Positions 1 through 6,712 of a DNA stretch of 9,781 nt are shown one piece after another. The notes below the pieces were generated by a model. That model did not search any database. It was not told where the DNA came from and saw nothing but the letters and a program-made list of their open reading frames with translations. Position 1 is the first letter of the stretch; every line of letters begins with the position of its first letter. The stretch comes from Gemmatimonadaceae bacterium (GTDB lineage: Bacteria; Gemmatimonadota; Gemmatimonadetes; Gemmatimonadales; Gemmatimonadaceae), in NCBI GenBank assembly GCA_013820975.1, contig JACDHQ010000033.1, forward strand, positions 1 through 9,781. Reading direction: 5' to 3'. Position numbers and translations under genes: made by a program.

Positions 1-72
1 CCCCTGCACCTGCAGGGCACGGAACGCGCATTGAATGACCGCTTCCCCTCTGCCGAAGGGCCAAACGCGCCG

Positions 73-1197
73 ATGACCAGCCTCTCCCAGTTCATCCGAG
101 ATAACACCGAGCCGATCCTTGTCGAATGGGAGGCATTCGCCCGGGCACTCCCCGTCGCAGGCTCCATGGACATCGTCGCGCTCCGCGACCACGCCAAGGA
201 GATGCTCACCTGCATCGCCAGCGACCTCGATACGCCGCAGACCGGGCTGGAGCAGGCCGAAAAGGCGAAGGGCAAGTCAGACGCCGACGAATCCGGGACG
301 CCCAACACGGCAGCGCAGGAACACGGTGGTGCGCGCGCGGAGAGCGGATTCACCGTCTCGGAGATGCTGTCCGAGCTGCGCGCCCTGCGCGCGAGCGTCA
401 TCCGCCTCTGGACCAAGGAACAGCGCACCATCGGCGTCGCCGACCTGGAGGACGTGATTCGATTCAACGAGGCCATCGACCAGGCAATCGCCGAATCGAT
501 CACCCAGTACAGTGACGACATCGGTTATTCCAAGGAACGATTCCTCGCCATCCTCGGCCACGACCTCCGTACCCCGCTGGGCGCGATCCTGATGTCCGCG
601 AGCTTCATGCTCGAAACCGGCGAGCTCGCCGAGCCCCACCTCTCACTGGCGAAGCGCATTGCCCGCGGCGCTCGACGCATGAACCACATGGTGGCCGATC
701 TCCTCAATTTCACGCAGACCACCTTCGGACAGGGTATCCCGATCGTGCGTGCGGCGATGGACGTGCCCCGGATGATCCACGACGTCGTCGCCGAGATCGT
801 CGCGCTCTATCCCGCAGCCAAGGTAGAGGTGGACGTGACCGGGGACGTTCGCGGCCAGTGGGACGCCGCACGCCTCACCCAGGCGCTCACGAATCTCGTC
901 GGCAACGCGGTGCAGCACGGCGCCAAGGGTGCACCAATCCAAATCGCTGCGGTTGGGATGGTAGACGAAGTCACCATCGCCGTCCACAACGAGGGGTCCG
1001 TGATTCCTGAGGCCCAGTTGCCCTCGATCTTCAAGGCGGGAAGGCAATCCGCGGCCACCGGCGCAAGCGACGACCATCTCGGGCTCGGCCTCTACATCGT
1101 CGACAGGATCGTGGTGGCCCACGGCGGATCGATCGACGTTCGGTCCACCAGCGTGGACGGGACGACGTTCACCGTTCACCTGCCCCGGTCGGTGTAG
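73..1197 (+). CDS. Soluble sensor histidine kinase with RsbRD_N-type N-terminal domain
   Basis: This is a cytoplasmic histidine kinase that should autophosphorylate and pass phosphate to a response regulator; none is visible in the window. With ATG at 73 it has 374 aa. Residues about 3-145 resemble the RsbRD N-terminal sensor domain: FIRDNTEPILVEW near the start, then GFTVSEMLSELRALRASVIR and RFNEAIDQAIAES. A HisKA domain follows, with H-box FLAILGHDLRTPLG and phospho-acceptor His163. The ATPase domain has the N-box LTNLVGNAVQHG (Asn274, Asn278) and the G2 box HLGLGLYIV near 335-342. In the G1 box the usual Asp is Asn (VHNEGSVIP, Asn306). No membrane segment or signal peptide is seen. A TTG at 31 would add 14 residues. 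I prefer ATG 73 because the domain begins right after it and a GAAGGG lies upstream, though at a long spacing of about 12 nt. The family call is firm; the signal sensed is unknown. Confidence 0.9.
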   Translation: MTSLSQFIRDNTEPILVEWEAFARALPVAGSMDIVALRDHAKEMLTCIASDLDTPQTGLEQAEKAKGKSDADESGTPNTAAQEHGGARAESGFTVSEMLSELRALRASVIRLWTKEQRTIGVADLEDVIRFNEAIDQAIAESITQYSDDIGYSKERFLAILGHDLRTPLGAILMSASFMLETGELAEPHLSLAKRIARGARRMNHMVADLLNFTQTTFGQGIPIVRAAMDVPRMIHDVVAEIVALYPAAKVEVDVTGDVRGQWDAARLTQALTNLVGNAVQHGAKGAPIQIAAVGMVDEVTIAVHNEGSVIPEAQLPSIFKAGRQSAATGASDDHLGLGLYIVDRIVVAHGGSIDVRSTSVDGTTFTVHLPRSV

Positions 1198-1263
1198 GTA
1201 CGGGCGCACGCACCACGACACGAGCTTGGGAGCACGTGCAACTGCCGGCTCGCAACTGCCCCC

Positions 1264-1437
1264 TCAGAACTCCCGCTTCTTCATGTCGTCGAAGAACTTG
1301 CTGCGGTCGCCATCGACGTTCTCCACTTCGTGATTGGTGAGCGTCGAGTCGTACTGATTCACCGGCGGCTTCTTCTTGCCGTGACCGCTGCCTTCCATGT
1401 TCTTGCGGATGAGCTTTTGCAACTGCTTCTCGTCCAT
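1264..1437 (-). CDS. Small hypothetical protein, 57 aa, charged
   Basis: I do not recognise this protein. It begins MDEKQLQKLIRKNM and ends DDMKKREF. It is rich in Lys, Asp and Glu, has a short KKKPP stretch and no membrane segment or cysteine, so it is probably a small soluble protein. The start is supported by a good Shine-Dalgarno sequence, GGAGGA, 5 nt before the ATG. An in-frame ATG farther upstream, at about 1497, would run the reading frame through the terminator hairpin of the FKBP gene and is unlikely. The gene is convergent with the histidine kinase and lies directly downstream of the FKBP terminator, with only about 35 bp between the T tract and the start codon. That leaves little space for an own promoter. 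Confidence 0.65.
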   Translation of the reverse strand: MDEKQLQKLIRKNMEGSGHGKKKPPVNQYDSTLTNHEVENVDGDRSKFFDDMKKREF

Positions 1438-1472
1438 GTGATCCTCCGGGCGCCGACTCGTGCGGGAAAGAG

Positions 1473-1506
1473 AAAAAAACGGGGCCGGCATCAGCATGCC
1501 GGCCCC
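1473..1506 (-). terminator. Rho-independent terminator of the FKBP gene
   Basis: A perfect 11-bp inverted repeat (GGGGCCGGCAT / ATGCCGGCCCC) with a 4-nt loop occupies 1481-1506. Read on the minus strand it is followed after one G by seven T residues (1479-1473). It starts 6 nt after the FKBP stop codon. The T tract is only on the minus-strand exit side, so it terminates leftward transcription. Confidence 0.9.
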
Positions 1507-1512
1507 GCGGTG

Positions 1513-1962
1513 TCAGGTCACGTTGAGCAACTCGATCGTGAACACCATGATCGTGTTGTCCCTGTAGCCCAGGTGCGGCGGGACGATCAACTGCCGCGTG
1601 CCTCCGACGCGCATACCGCGTATTCCCTCGTCGAAGCCGTCGATCACCGCACGCGTGCCGAGCGTGAACGGCGCCAGGGTTCCGCCCTCGCGCCGCTGGC
1701 CGTTGCTCTGGTACAGCTCGTAGCGCACGGTGACGGTGGAACTCGCCGTCGCCTGCGTGCCGGTGCCGACGACGATGTCGCGGTAGTAGAGCCCCGTCGC
1801 CGTGCGCGTCGATGCGTCGAGGTCGACGCCGAGCGACGTGCCAAAGCGCGTGTCGAGGATCGAGACCCCTGTGGGGCCGTCGCCGCAAGCGGCTACGAGC
1901 ACGAGGGCGACGAATGCCGCGGCCGAGCGGGTGAGCGTGCGACGGAACCGGGATGCTGCCAT
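1513..1962 (-). CDS. FKBP-type peptidyl-prolyl isomerase-like lipoprotein
   Basis: This 149-aa protein is probably a periplasm-facing lipoprotein with a divergent FKBP fold; the family catalyses cis-trans isomerisation of prolyl bonds. Residues 6-25 form a lipoprotein signal peptide with lipobox VAAC (Cys26). The next residues are Gly-Asp, with no Asp at +2, so outer-membrane sorting is likely. The FKBP part covers about 55-149: VTVRYELYQSNGQ, PFTLGTRAVIDGFDEGIRGM, LIVPPHLGY and MVFTIELL. It is shorter than usual. The loop normally between the GY and the last strand is almost absent, and the usual F-D pair after the first strand appears as Arg91-Glu92. ATG 1962 has a GAGGAAGGG ribosome site and places the signal peptide correctly; longer in-frame starts would bury it. 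The gene ends in a strong terminator, so it is probably transcribed alone or after the upstream peptidase gene. Confidence 0.88.
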   Translation of the reverse strand: MAASRFRRTLTRSAAAFVALVLVAACGDGPTGVSILDTRFGTSLGVDLDASTRTATGLYYRDIVVGTGTQATASSTVTVRYELYQSNGQRREGGTLAPFTLGTRAVIDGFDEGIRGMRVGGTRQLIVPPHLGYRDNTIMVFTIELLNVT

Positions 1963-2005
1963 GATGCCCTTCCTCAATGATGAACGACTGATTGGACGTG
2001 CCCTA

Positions 2006-2011
2006 AAGATA
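2006..2011 (-). promoter_or_regulatory. Possible -10 element for the FKBP gene
   Basis: TATCTT on the minus strand lies 43 nt upstream of the FKBP ATG, in a short AT-rich patch inside GC-rich DNA. It would give a leader of about 35-40 nt holding the ribosome site. No convincing -35 is seen, so the call rests on the hexamer and the local composition. Confidence 0.3.
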
Positions 2012-2107
2012 ATGCGCGGCAGGGCAACCGGGTGCCGCCGCAGGGGGCAGCCACGGTGAGCCGGCCCAGCGCCCGGATGGCCCGGTGGTCCAGGCTGCTC
2101 CGTGCAG

Positions 2108-2138
2108 CTACGGCAGCCCCGACGCACTCTCCCGCTCA
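2108..2138. repeat. Degenerate single copy resembling an array B unit
   Basis: On the plus strand CTACGG, then 12 nt, then ACTCTCCC, then GCTCA runs into the stop codon of the aminopeptidase gene. Array B unit 7 has CTACGG, 10 nt, ACTCTCCC and then CCCGCT, in the same order and orientation. The similarity is short and may be chance, but the position at the stop codon of a minus-strand gene is the same as for the three arrays. Confidence 0.35.
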
Positions 2139-3623
2139 GGGAACGTCGCGGCGGTAGGTCTCGACGAGCGCCGGGTCGCGCCGTGCCGGGCCGGTGAACT
2201 GCACGCGCATCAGCGCCTCGATCTCATCGATCTCGCGAGGGGCCTGCGAGATCCACTCGACGCCGGCGTCGGTGACGATGTAGTCGTCCTCGATCCGCAC
2301 GCCGATGTTCCGGTAGCGCGGCAGGAGCGTGGCCAGCCGGGTGCGGAACGCGCGATTCGCCTCGGTATCGGGAATCACGTCCGTCAGCAGGTTCGCTCGC
2401 ACGTAAATGCCAGGCTCGATCGTGAAGGCGCTGCCGTTGGCGAAAGTGCCGGAGAAGTACCACTCTTCAGGATCGTGCACCTCGAGGCCGATGCCGTGCG
2501 ACAGCCCATGGATGGTGAACAGCTGCGACTGGAGGCAGCTGCGCCCCTGCGCGCCGCACTGGTAGGTCGCGTTGGGCGATTCGATGAGCCCGAGCTGCGC
2601 GAGCCCGCGCGCCAGCGTCGCATCGGAGGAGTCGCGCATCGCCTTCGCGCTGCCGCCCACGCGCACCTGCCGCTCCGCGGCCGCCTGCGCACCACGAACC
2701 ACCTGGTATACTGCGCGCTGCTCCGTGCTGAACGTCCCGTTGGACGGCACCGTGCGCGTGACGTCGGCGCTGTAGCCCTTGTACAGCGCACCGATGTCGA
2801 TCACCACCGTCTCGCCGGCCTCGATGTACCGGTCGTTGATGATGTAGTGGAGCGTCGTGCTGTTGGGGCCCGAGCCGACGATCGAGGCGAAGCCCGGCCG
2901 ATCGGCGCCGTTGCGCCGGAAGGTGTACTCGATGAGCGCCTGGAGCTCGAACTCGTTCATGCCGGGTTCGATCGCCTGCATCGCCTCGCGATGGGCGAGC
3001 ACGGTGATCGCGGCGGCCTGACGGATCAGCGCCTGTTCAGTCGGCGACTTCACGGCGCGCATCTGCTGGAGCCGCGGCGTCAGGTCCGTCACCGTGAGCC
3101 CGGGCAGCCGCCCGCGCAGCGTGTCGAGGAAGAGCACCTCCACCGGCTTGAGCCACGCGGGACGTGCGACTTCGCCGAGATCGGTCACCATCATGAGCCG
3201 CGGGGCCGGCCGGAGCAGCGAGTCGAGCGCCGGAATCAGCTCGCTCTCGTGGCGCGCCGGCATCCCGCTGATGCGCGTCACCCCCTCGGTCCCGAGCCGT
3301 GCGCCCGTCCACGCCTCGCGGGCGGGGTCGCGCGGCTGCACGTACATGCGCGACGTCACCTCGCTGCCGCGCTTTACCATCACCAGCGCCGCGTTCGGCT
3401 CGCGAAAGCCGGTGAGGTAGTAGAGCGACGGCGACTGGAAGAACTGGATGTAGTCCTTTTCCGGCTCGCGGCCGCCGAGCACGAGAATGACGCCGTCGCC
3501 AGCGCCGGCAGCGAACCGCACCCGCCGCTCGGCGAATTCCGCCTGGAGGAACTCGGGCATGGCGCTCTGGGCGGAGGCGAGCGACGGCGCGAGAGCAAGG
3601 AGCAGAAGGGTGAGAATTCTCAC
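2136..3623 (-). CDS. Secreted Xaa-Pro aminopeptidase, M24 (pita-bread) family
   Basis: This metallopeptidase should remove N-terminal residues in front of proline outside the cytoplasm. It has 495 aa from GTG 3623. Residues 1-19 are a Sec signal peptide (hydrophobic LTLLLLALAP, then SLASAQS). The aminopeptidase P N-terminal domain spans about 23-170 (FAERRVRF, YYLTGFREPNAAL). The M24 catalytic domain spans about 190-470. All five metal ligands are present: Asp276 (VVIDIGA), Asp287 (SADVTRT), His376 (HGLSHGIG), Glu403 (TIEPGIYV) and Glu445 (RIEDDYIV). His259 in TTLHY is a likely substrate-side histidine. Cys356 and Cys363 are the only cysteines and may form a disulfide in the exported enzyme. 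The frame stays open upstream into repeat array A, but the signal peptide fixes the start near 3623. No clear ribosome site precedes the GTG, so the exact start is moderately certain. Confidence 0.93.
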   Translation of the reverse strand: MRILTLLLLALAPSLASAQSAMPEFLQAEFAERRVRFAAGAGDGVILVLGGREPEKDYIQFFQSPSLYYLTGFREPNAALVMVKRGSEVTSRMYVQPRDPAREAWTGARLGTEGVTRISGMPARHESELIPALDSLLRPAPRLMMVTDLGEVARPAWLKPVEVLFLDTLRGRLPGLTVTDLTPRLQQMRAVKSPTEQALIRQAAAITVLAHREAMQAIEPGMNEFELQALIEYTFRRNGADRPGFASIVGSGPNSTTLHYIINDRYIEAGETVVIDIGALYKGYSADVTRTVPSNGTFSTEQRAVYQVVRGAQAAAERQVRVGGSAKAMRDSSDATLARGLAQLGLIESPNATYQCGAQGRSCLQSQLFTIHGLSHGIGLEVHDPEEWYFSGTFANGSAFTIEPGIYVRANLLTDVIPDTEANRAFRTRLATLLPRYRNIGVRIEDDYIVTDAGVEWISQAPREIDEIEALMRVQFTGPARRDPALVETYRRDVP

Positions 3624-3628
3624 GGTTG

Positions 3629-3690
3629 GTCTCGAGACGCCCGGACGCTGGCGCGTCCGCGCTGGTGAGGTGCTCGGATGCCTCGCATCC
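3629..3690. other. Hairpin-rich leader upstream of the aminopeptidase gene
   Basis: Three small dyads lie between array A and the GTG: the 10-bp palindrome GTCTCGAGAC (3629-3638), a 7-bp stem with a 4-nt loop (3642-3659), and GGATGC-CTC-GCATCC (3676-3690). They could be operator or leader structures, or chance in GC-rich DNA. No -10 element or strong ribosome site was found here. Positions 3691-3738 hold nothing I recognise. Confidence 0.3.
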
Positions 3691-3738
3691 TCGCTGTGTG
3701 GAGCTGATACACCAGGACTGCTGAACTGCACCGGGGTC

Positions 3739-4029
3739 GGCGGCGCACCGCCACCACCCCGAACCAGCCTCTCGACGTTGCCGTTCCACGGTGCCGCACC
3801 GCCACCACCCCTGACCAACCTCTCGATCCTGCAGTTCTACGGTGCCGCACCGCCACCACCCCGAACCAACCTCTCGACGTTGCCGTTCCACGGTGCCGCA
3901 CCGCCACCACCCCGAACCAACCTCTCGACGTTGCCGTTCCACGGTGCCGCACCGCCACCACCCCGAACCAACCGCTCGACGTTGCCGTTCCACGGTGCCG
4001 CACCGCCACCACCCCGAACCAACCGCTCA
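3739..4029. repeat. Tandem repeat array A, 51-bp unit, about 5.7 copies
   Basis: Units start at 3739, 3790, 3841, 3892, 3943 and 3994, exactly 51 bp apart; the last is partial. Units 3 and 4 are identical, unit 5 differs from them by one base, and units 1 and 2 are the most diverged. Each unit begins GGTGCCGCACCGCC and ends TTGCCGTTCCAC. The junction makes TTGCCGTTCCACGGT, a 15-mer also found in array B. Across each junction lies CGGTGC-C-GCACCG, and a weaker bulged stem (GAAC CAAC / GTTG GTTC) flanks an 8-nt loop. The right end coincides with the DUF445 TGA. Because 51 is a multiple of three, the array reads as open frames on both strands, but arrays B and C have unit lengths that are not multiples of three, which argues against coding. 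The array fills most of the gap between the DUF445 and aminopeptidase genes. Confidence 0.95.
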
Positions 4030-5289
4030 ACCAATGAAGTGCGAGAACGCATACAACAGCAGCCCCACCAGCCCGCCGACGATCGTGCCATTGATCCGGA
4101 TGAACTGCAGGTCGCGGCCCACGGCGATCTCGATCCGCTGCGACGCGTCCTTCGGGTCCCACTCGGCCACCGTGCGTTCGATCACCGCGGCGATCTCGTG
4201 CCGGTACTGCTCGACGGCGCCCAGGACCACCTTGTTGATCGCCTCGTCGATCTCCGCGAGCAGCGCGTCGTTCTTCAGCGCGGCTTCAGCGGCGGTGATG
4301 ATCCCCCGCTCGAGCGGCTGCGGCGCGCCCGCGTCGGGGCTCGCGTAGCGGATCAGCGCGCGTTGGGTACTCTCCCAGAGCGCGCCCGCGAGCTCCTCCA
4401 CCACCGGCTGCTCCAGCAGGCGCTCCTTCATGCGCTCCGCCTTGCCGATCACCTCGGGATCGTCGCGCAGCCCCTCGACGTACTCGCCGAGGATGCGGTC
4501 GAACTGCCGGCGCAGCTGGTGATCCGGCTGGGTGGCCACCTCCCAGATGATCCGTTCGGTGCCGTTGACGAGCTTCGCGTACAGCTTGTCGTCGATCGCC
4601 GTGGGCACCCACCACGGGCTCTCCGTGGCGATGCGCTGGCGGATCAGCTCACGGTTCTCGGTGAGCAGGCGCTGCACCAGCTCGAGCACGCGATCGAGCA
4701 GCCGCTGGTGGCGGTTGTCGGCGGCGACGAGCAGCAGTGCCTGGCCGAGCAGCGGCGCAACATGCACCTTGCGTCCCTGGGCGACGAGCGTGTTGTGCAG
4801 CCCCGTCTTCATCTCGTCGGCCGGCACCACTTCGGCCGCGCGGGCGAGCCCCTGCGCCAGCTGATGCGCGATGCGGGGAGCATTCTCCGGGAGCGCGGCC
4901 CAGGCCATGATGCGGCGCGAGAGGCCCAGTCCCGCGAGGCGCCGCTCGAGCACGTCGCGACGGAGGAAGTAGCTCTGGAGAAAGTTGCCGAGGCTGCGGC
5001 CGATTCGTTCCTTGCGGTTGGGAATGATCGCGGTATGCGGGATCGGGATTCCCATCGGATACCGGAAGAGCGCCGTGACCGCGAACCAGTCGGCGAGTCC
5101 CCCCACCATTGCGGCCTCGGCCATGGCCCGGACCCAGCCGACCGACGGGTGCCGGCTCTCGTACAGGCGTGCGACCACGAACACCACGGTGACGAAGACC
5201 AGCAAGCCGGTGGCGCGCCGCTTCATGGCCGCGAGGCGCTGGGCCTTTTCGGAATCGTCGGGCGTCGGCGGAAGCGGAATGTAGGTCAC
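4027..5289 (-). CDS. DUF445 family membrane protein (YjiN-like)
   Basis: This 420-aa protein belongs to the DUF445 family, which includes E. coli YjiN; its biochemical role is not established. A transmembrane segment lies at about 27-43. It is followed by the family's best-conserved block, AEAAMVGGLADWFAVTALF, then PMGIPIPHTAIIPNRKERIG (about 57-97). The middle is a long, mostly helical, charged region of about 300 residues. The C-terminal segment NGTIVGGLVGLLLYAF (about 400-415) is the second membrane anchor and also typical. Both ends are thus in the membrane with a large domain between. The start is GTG 5289, with no Shine-Dalgarno sequence but a TACAAT six bases upstream, which suggests a leaderless mRNA. 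The gene is divergent from the YczE-like gene across 36 bp. Its TGA is the first base triplet of array A in minus-strand reading. Confidence 0.92.
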   Translation of the reverse strand: MTYIPLPPTPDDSEKAQRLAAMKRRATGLLVFVTVVFVVARLYESRHPSVGWVRAMAEAAMVGGLADWFAVTALFRYPMGIPIPHTAIIPNRKERIGRSLGNFLQSYFLRRDVLERRLAGLGLSRRIMAWAALPENAPRIAHQLAQGLARAAEVVPADEMKTGLHNTLVAQGRKVHVAPLLGQALLLVAADNRHQRLLDRVLELVQRLLTENRELIRQRIATESPWWVPTAIDDKLYAKLVNGTERIIWEVATQPDHQLRRQFDRILGEYVEGLRDDPEVIGKAERMKERLLEQPVVEELAGALWESTQRALIRYASPDAGAPQPLERGIITAAEAALKNDALLAEIDEAINKVVLGAVEQYRHEIAAVIERTVAEWDPKDASQRIEIAVGRDLQFIRINGTIVGGLVGLLLYAFSHFIG

Positions 5290-5295
5290 GGGCGA

Positions 5296-5301
5296 ATTGT
5301 A
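5296..5301 (-). promoter_or_regulatory. Likely -10 element for DUF445, leaderless
   Basis: TACAAT (one mismatch to TATAAT) on the minus strand is followed by TCGCCC and then the GTG start. The 6-nt gap puts the transcription start at or next to the start codon. No good -35 was found at 16-18 bp. Confidence 0.55.
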
Positions 5302-5310
5302 GCAGCTTGT

Positions 5311-5316
5311 TAGCTT
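5311..5316 (+). promoter_or_regulatory. Possible -10 element for the YczE-like gene
   Basis: TAGCTT lies 9 nt before the GTG at 5326. The whole intergenic space to the divergent gene is 36 bp, so any promoter here must give a very short leader. A weak AGGG occurs 3 nt before the GTG. The call is tentative. Confidence 0.3.
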
Positions 5317-5325
5317 TCAGGGACT

Positions 5326-6045
5326 GTGTCAGAAGCCCCCGAACCACGACTGCTGCCCCTGCCGCGCCGGCCATCCATGGCCGCGCGGTGGGGGCAGTTC
5401 CTGCTCGCGATGGCGTTGTTCGGCGTCGTCATCGCGATGATGCTCCGGAGCGGGCTCGGACTCGGTCCATGGGACGCCTTTCATGCCGGCGTCTCCCGCC
5501 TCACGGGCATCACGATCGGCCAGGCGAGCATCGTCGTCGGAATCGGCGTCCTCGCCGCTTCCATGGCAATGGGCGTGCGACCGGGAGTCGGCACGCTCGC
5601 GAACATGGTTCTGGTAGGCGCCGCAACCGATGCGGCACTTCCGCTCGTCCCCTCGGCGGCTTCGCTCGGCGGCGGGATGATCACCGGGCTTGCCTACTAC
5701 ATCGTGGCGATCGTCGTCGGCGGGTACGCCACGGGGATGTACATCGGCGCCCACCTGGGAGCAGGGCCGCGTGATGGACTGATGGTCGGGTTGAGTACGC
5801 GATTCGGGTGGCCTGTCCGCCGGGTGCGAACCTGCATCGAGGCGGCGGCACTGCTTGCGGGGTGGGGGATGGGAGCGCGATTGGGGGTCGGCACCGCGCT
5901 GTTCATGGTCGGCATCGGGCCGGCAAGCCAGTGGGGGATGCGCCGTTTCGGGCTCGTCCGGGCCGACGGGAGTGCCATGGCGGCGACGGCGCGCGGCACG
6001 GCCGAGCCTGTGCCACCCACGCAACCCCGGGACCGGGCCGCGTGA
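5326..6045 (+). CDS. YczE/YyaS/YitT-like integral membrane protein
   Basis: This 239-aa protein with about five or six membrane segments (roughly 23-42, 62-82, 90-110, 117-142, 168-205) matches the YczE-like family. The diagnostic motif is GLGLGPWDAFHAG at 43-55, followed by TGITIGQASIVVG. A second, weaker copy, HLGAGPRDGLMVG, lies at 143-155, so the protein shows an internal duplication typical of these membrane proteins. Its substrate or role is unknown; relatives are often guessed to be transporters or membrane regulators. The GTG start gives a short polar N-terminus before the first membrane helix; an internal Met18 is an alternative start. The tail (about 210-239) is polar and rich in Ala and Pro. 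The downstream YqaA/DedA-like gene follows within about 32 bp, so the two are probably co-transcribed. Confidence 0.85.
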   Translation: MSEAPEPRLLPLPRRPSMAARWGQFLLAMALFGVVIAMMLRSGLGLGPWDAFHAGVSRLTGITIGQASIVVGIGVLAASMAMGVRPGVGTLANMVLVGAATDAALPLVPSAASLGGGMITGLAYYIVAIVVGGYATGMYIGAHLGAGPRDGLMVGLSTRFGWPVRRVRTCIEAAALLAGWGMGARLGVGTALFMVGIGPASQWGMRRFGLVRADGSAMAATARGTAEPVPPTQPRDRAA

Positions 6046-6077
6046 CCGATCCGCGGGTGCCGGACGGAGCAGGTGCC

Positions 6078-6710
6078 ATGACGCCGGCGGCGGAACACGC
6101 CGGACCCGTCGCGGCGAACGTCGCGCCGCGGAGCGGGATCGGCCGCTGGTTCGTGCGACTGTACGCCGCGCTCCATGGACTCGCCGAGCGGGGATGGGCC
6201 GCGACGGCGATCGGTACCTGGTCGTTCCTCCAGAGCGCGCTCGTCCCGGGCCCCGTGGACGCGCTGCTCGTACCGCTTGGCATTGCCGACCCGCCAAAGG
6301 CCTACCGCTTTGCGTGGGCCGCCGTCTTCGGCGCGGTGCTCGGAACACTGGTCGGCTACACTGCCGGCGCGCTCGCTTATGACACCGTCGGCATCTGGGT
6401 GCTCAACCTCTTCGGCGTCGAGGGGGAGGGGATCGACGTGTGGCGCGGCCGCTTCCAGCGGCAGGGCTGGTGGGTGGTGTTCCTGAGCACCATGACTCCC
6501 GTATCCGCGAAGCTCGTCTCGGTGGCCGCCGGCGCATTCGGCATGCCCCTCTGGCAGTTCCTCGGCGCGATGTTCATCGGGCGGACGATCCGGTTCCTCA
6601 CGGTGGCCTTCGTCGTCCGCCGCTTCGGCCGCAGCATGGATGGCTGGGTGCAACGACGCTACGGCGTGTCGCTCAACGAACTCGCACGCGGGGAGCGGCG
6701 GAGTCGATAG
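6078..6710 (+). CDS. YqaA-like DedA/VTT (SNARE-associated) family membrane protein
   Basis: This 210-aa protein has the VTT/DedA-type domain in its short YqaA-like form. Visible motifs are FLQSALVPGPVDALLVPLG (50-68), GAVLGTLVGYTAG (85-97), STMTPVSAKLVSVAAGAFGM (137-156) and FIGRTIRFLTVAFVV (166-180). Members with DedA function are linked to membrane lipid carrier recycling and proton-dependent homeostasis; for YqaA-like proteins the role is not settled. ATG 6078 has GGAGCAGG with GGAG 8 nt upstream. An in-frame GTG at 6042 overlaps the YczE-like stop (GTGA) and would add 12 residues with translational coupling; this start is also reasonable. The gene ends in TAG at 6708-6710, 2 bp before array B. 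Confidence 0.85.
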   Translation: MTPAAEHAGPVAANVAPRSGIGRWFVRLYAALHGLAERGWAATAIGTWSFLQSALVPGPVDALLVPLGIADPPKAYRFAWAAVFGAVLGTLVGYTAGALAYDTVGIWVLNLFGVEGEGIDVWRGRFQRQGWWVVFLSTMTPVSAKLVSVAAGAFGMPLWQFLGAMFIGRTIRFLTVAFVVRRFGRSMDGWVQRRYGVSLNELARGERRSR

Positions 6711-6712
6711 GT

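Noticed and set aside
1..72. End of an upstream gene or a promoter before the kinase
   Set aside because: The 72 bases show no recognisable protein tail, -10 element or strong ribosome site that I could support.
1238..1260. Direct repeat GCAACTGCC twice after the histidine kinase
   Set aside because: Only two 9-bp copies, no array or dyad; too little to interpret.
2085..3668. A 527-codon plus-strand open frame opposite the aminopeptidase
   Set aside because: It is an Arg/His-rich antisense shadow in GC-rich DNA, with no recognisable domain, while the minus strand has a signal peptide and all five metal ligands.
3624..4091. Repeat peptide (VERLVRGGGGAAPWNGN) as a real repeat protein or an N-terminal extension of the aminopeptidase
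   Set aside because: The aminopeptidase signal peptide begins at 3623, and related arrays B and C have units of 52 and 54-55 bp that would break any frame.
3487..5313. A 608-codon plus-strand open frame covering array A and the DUF445 gene
   Set aside because: It is the antisense of the aminopeptidase start and of DUF445, both with clear family motifs. The array stays open in most frames because its unit is 51 bp and stop-poor.
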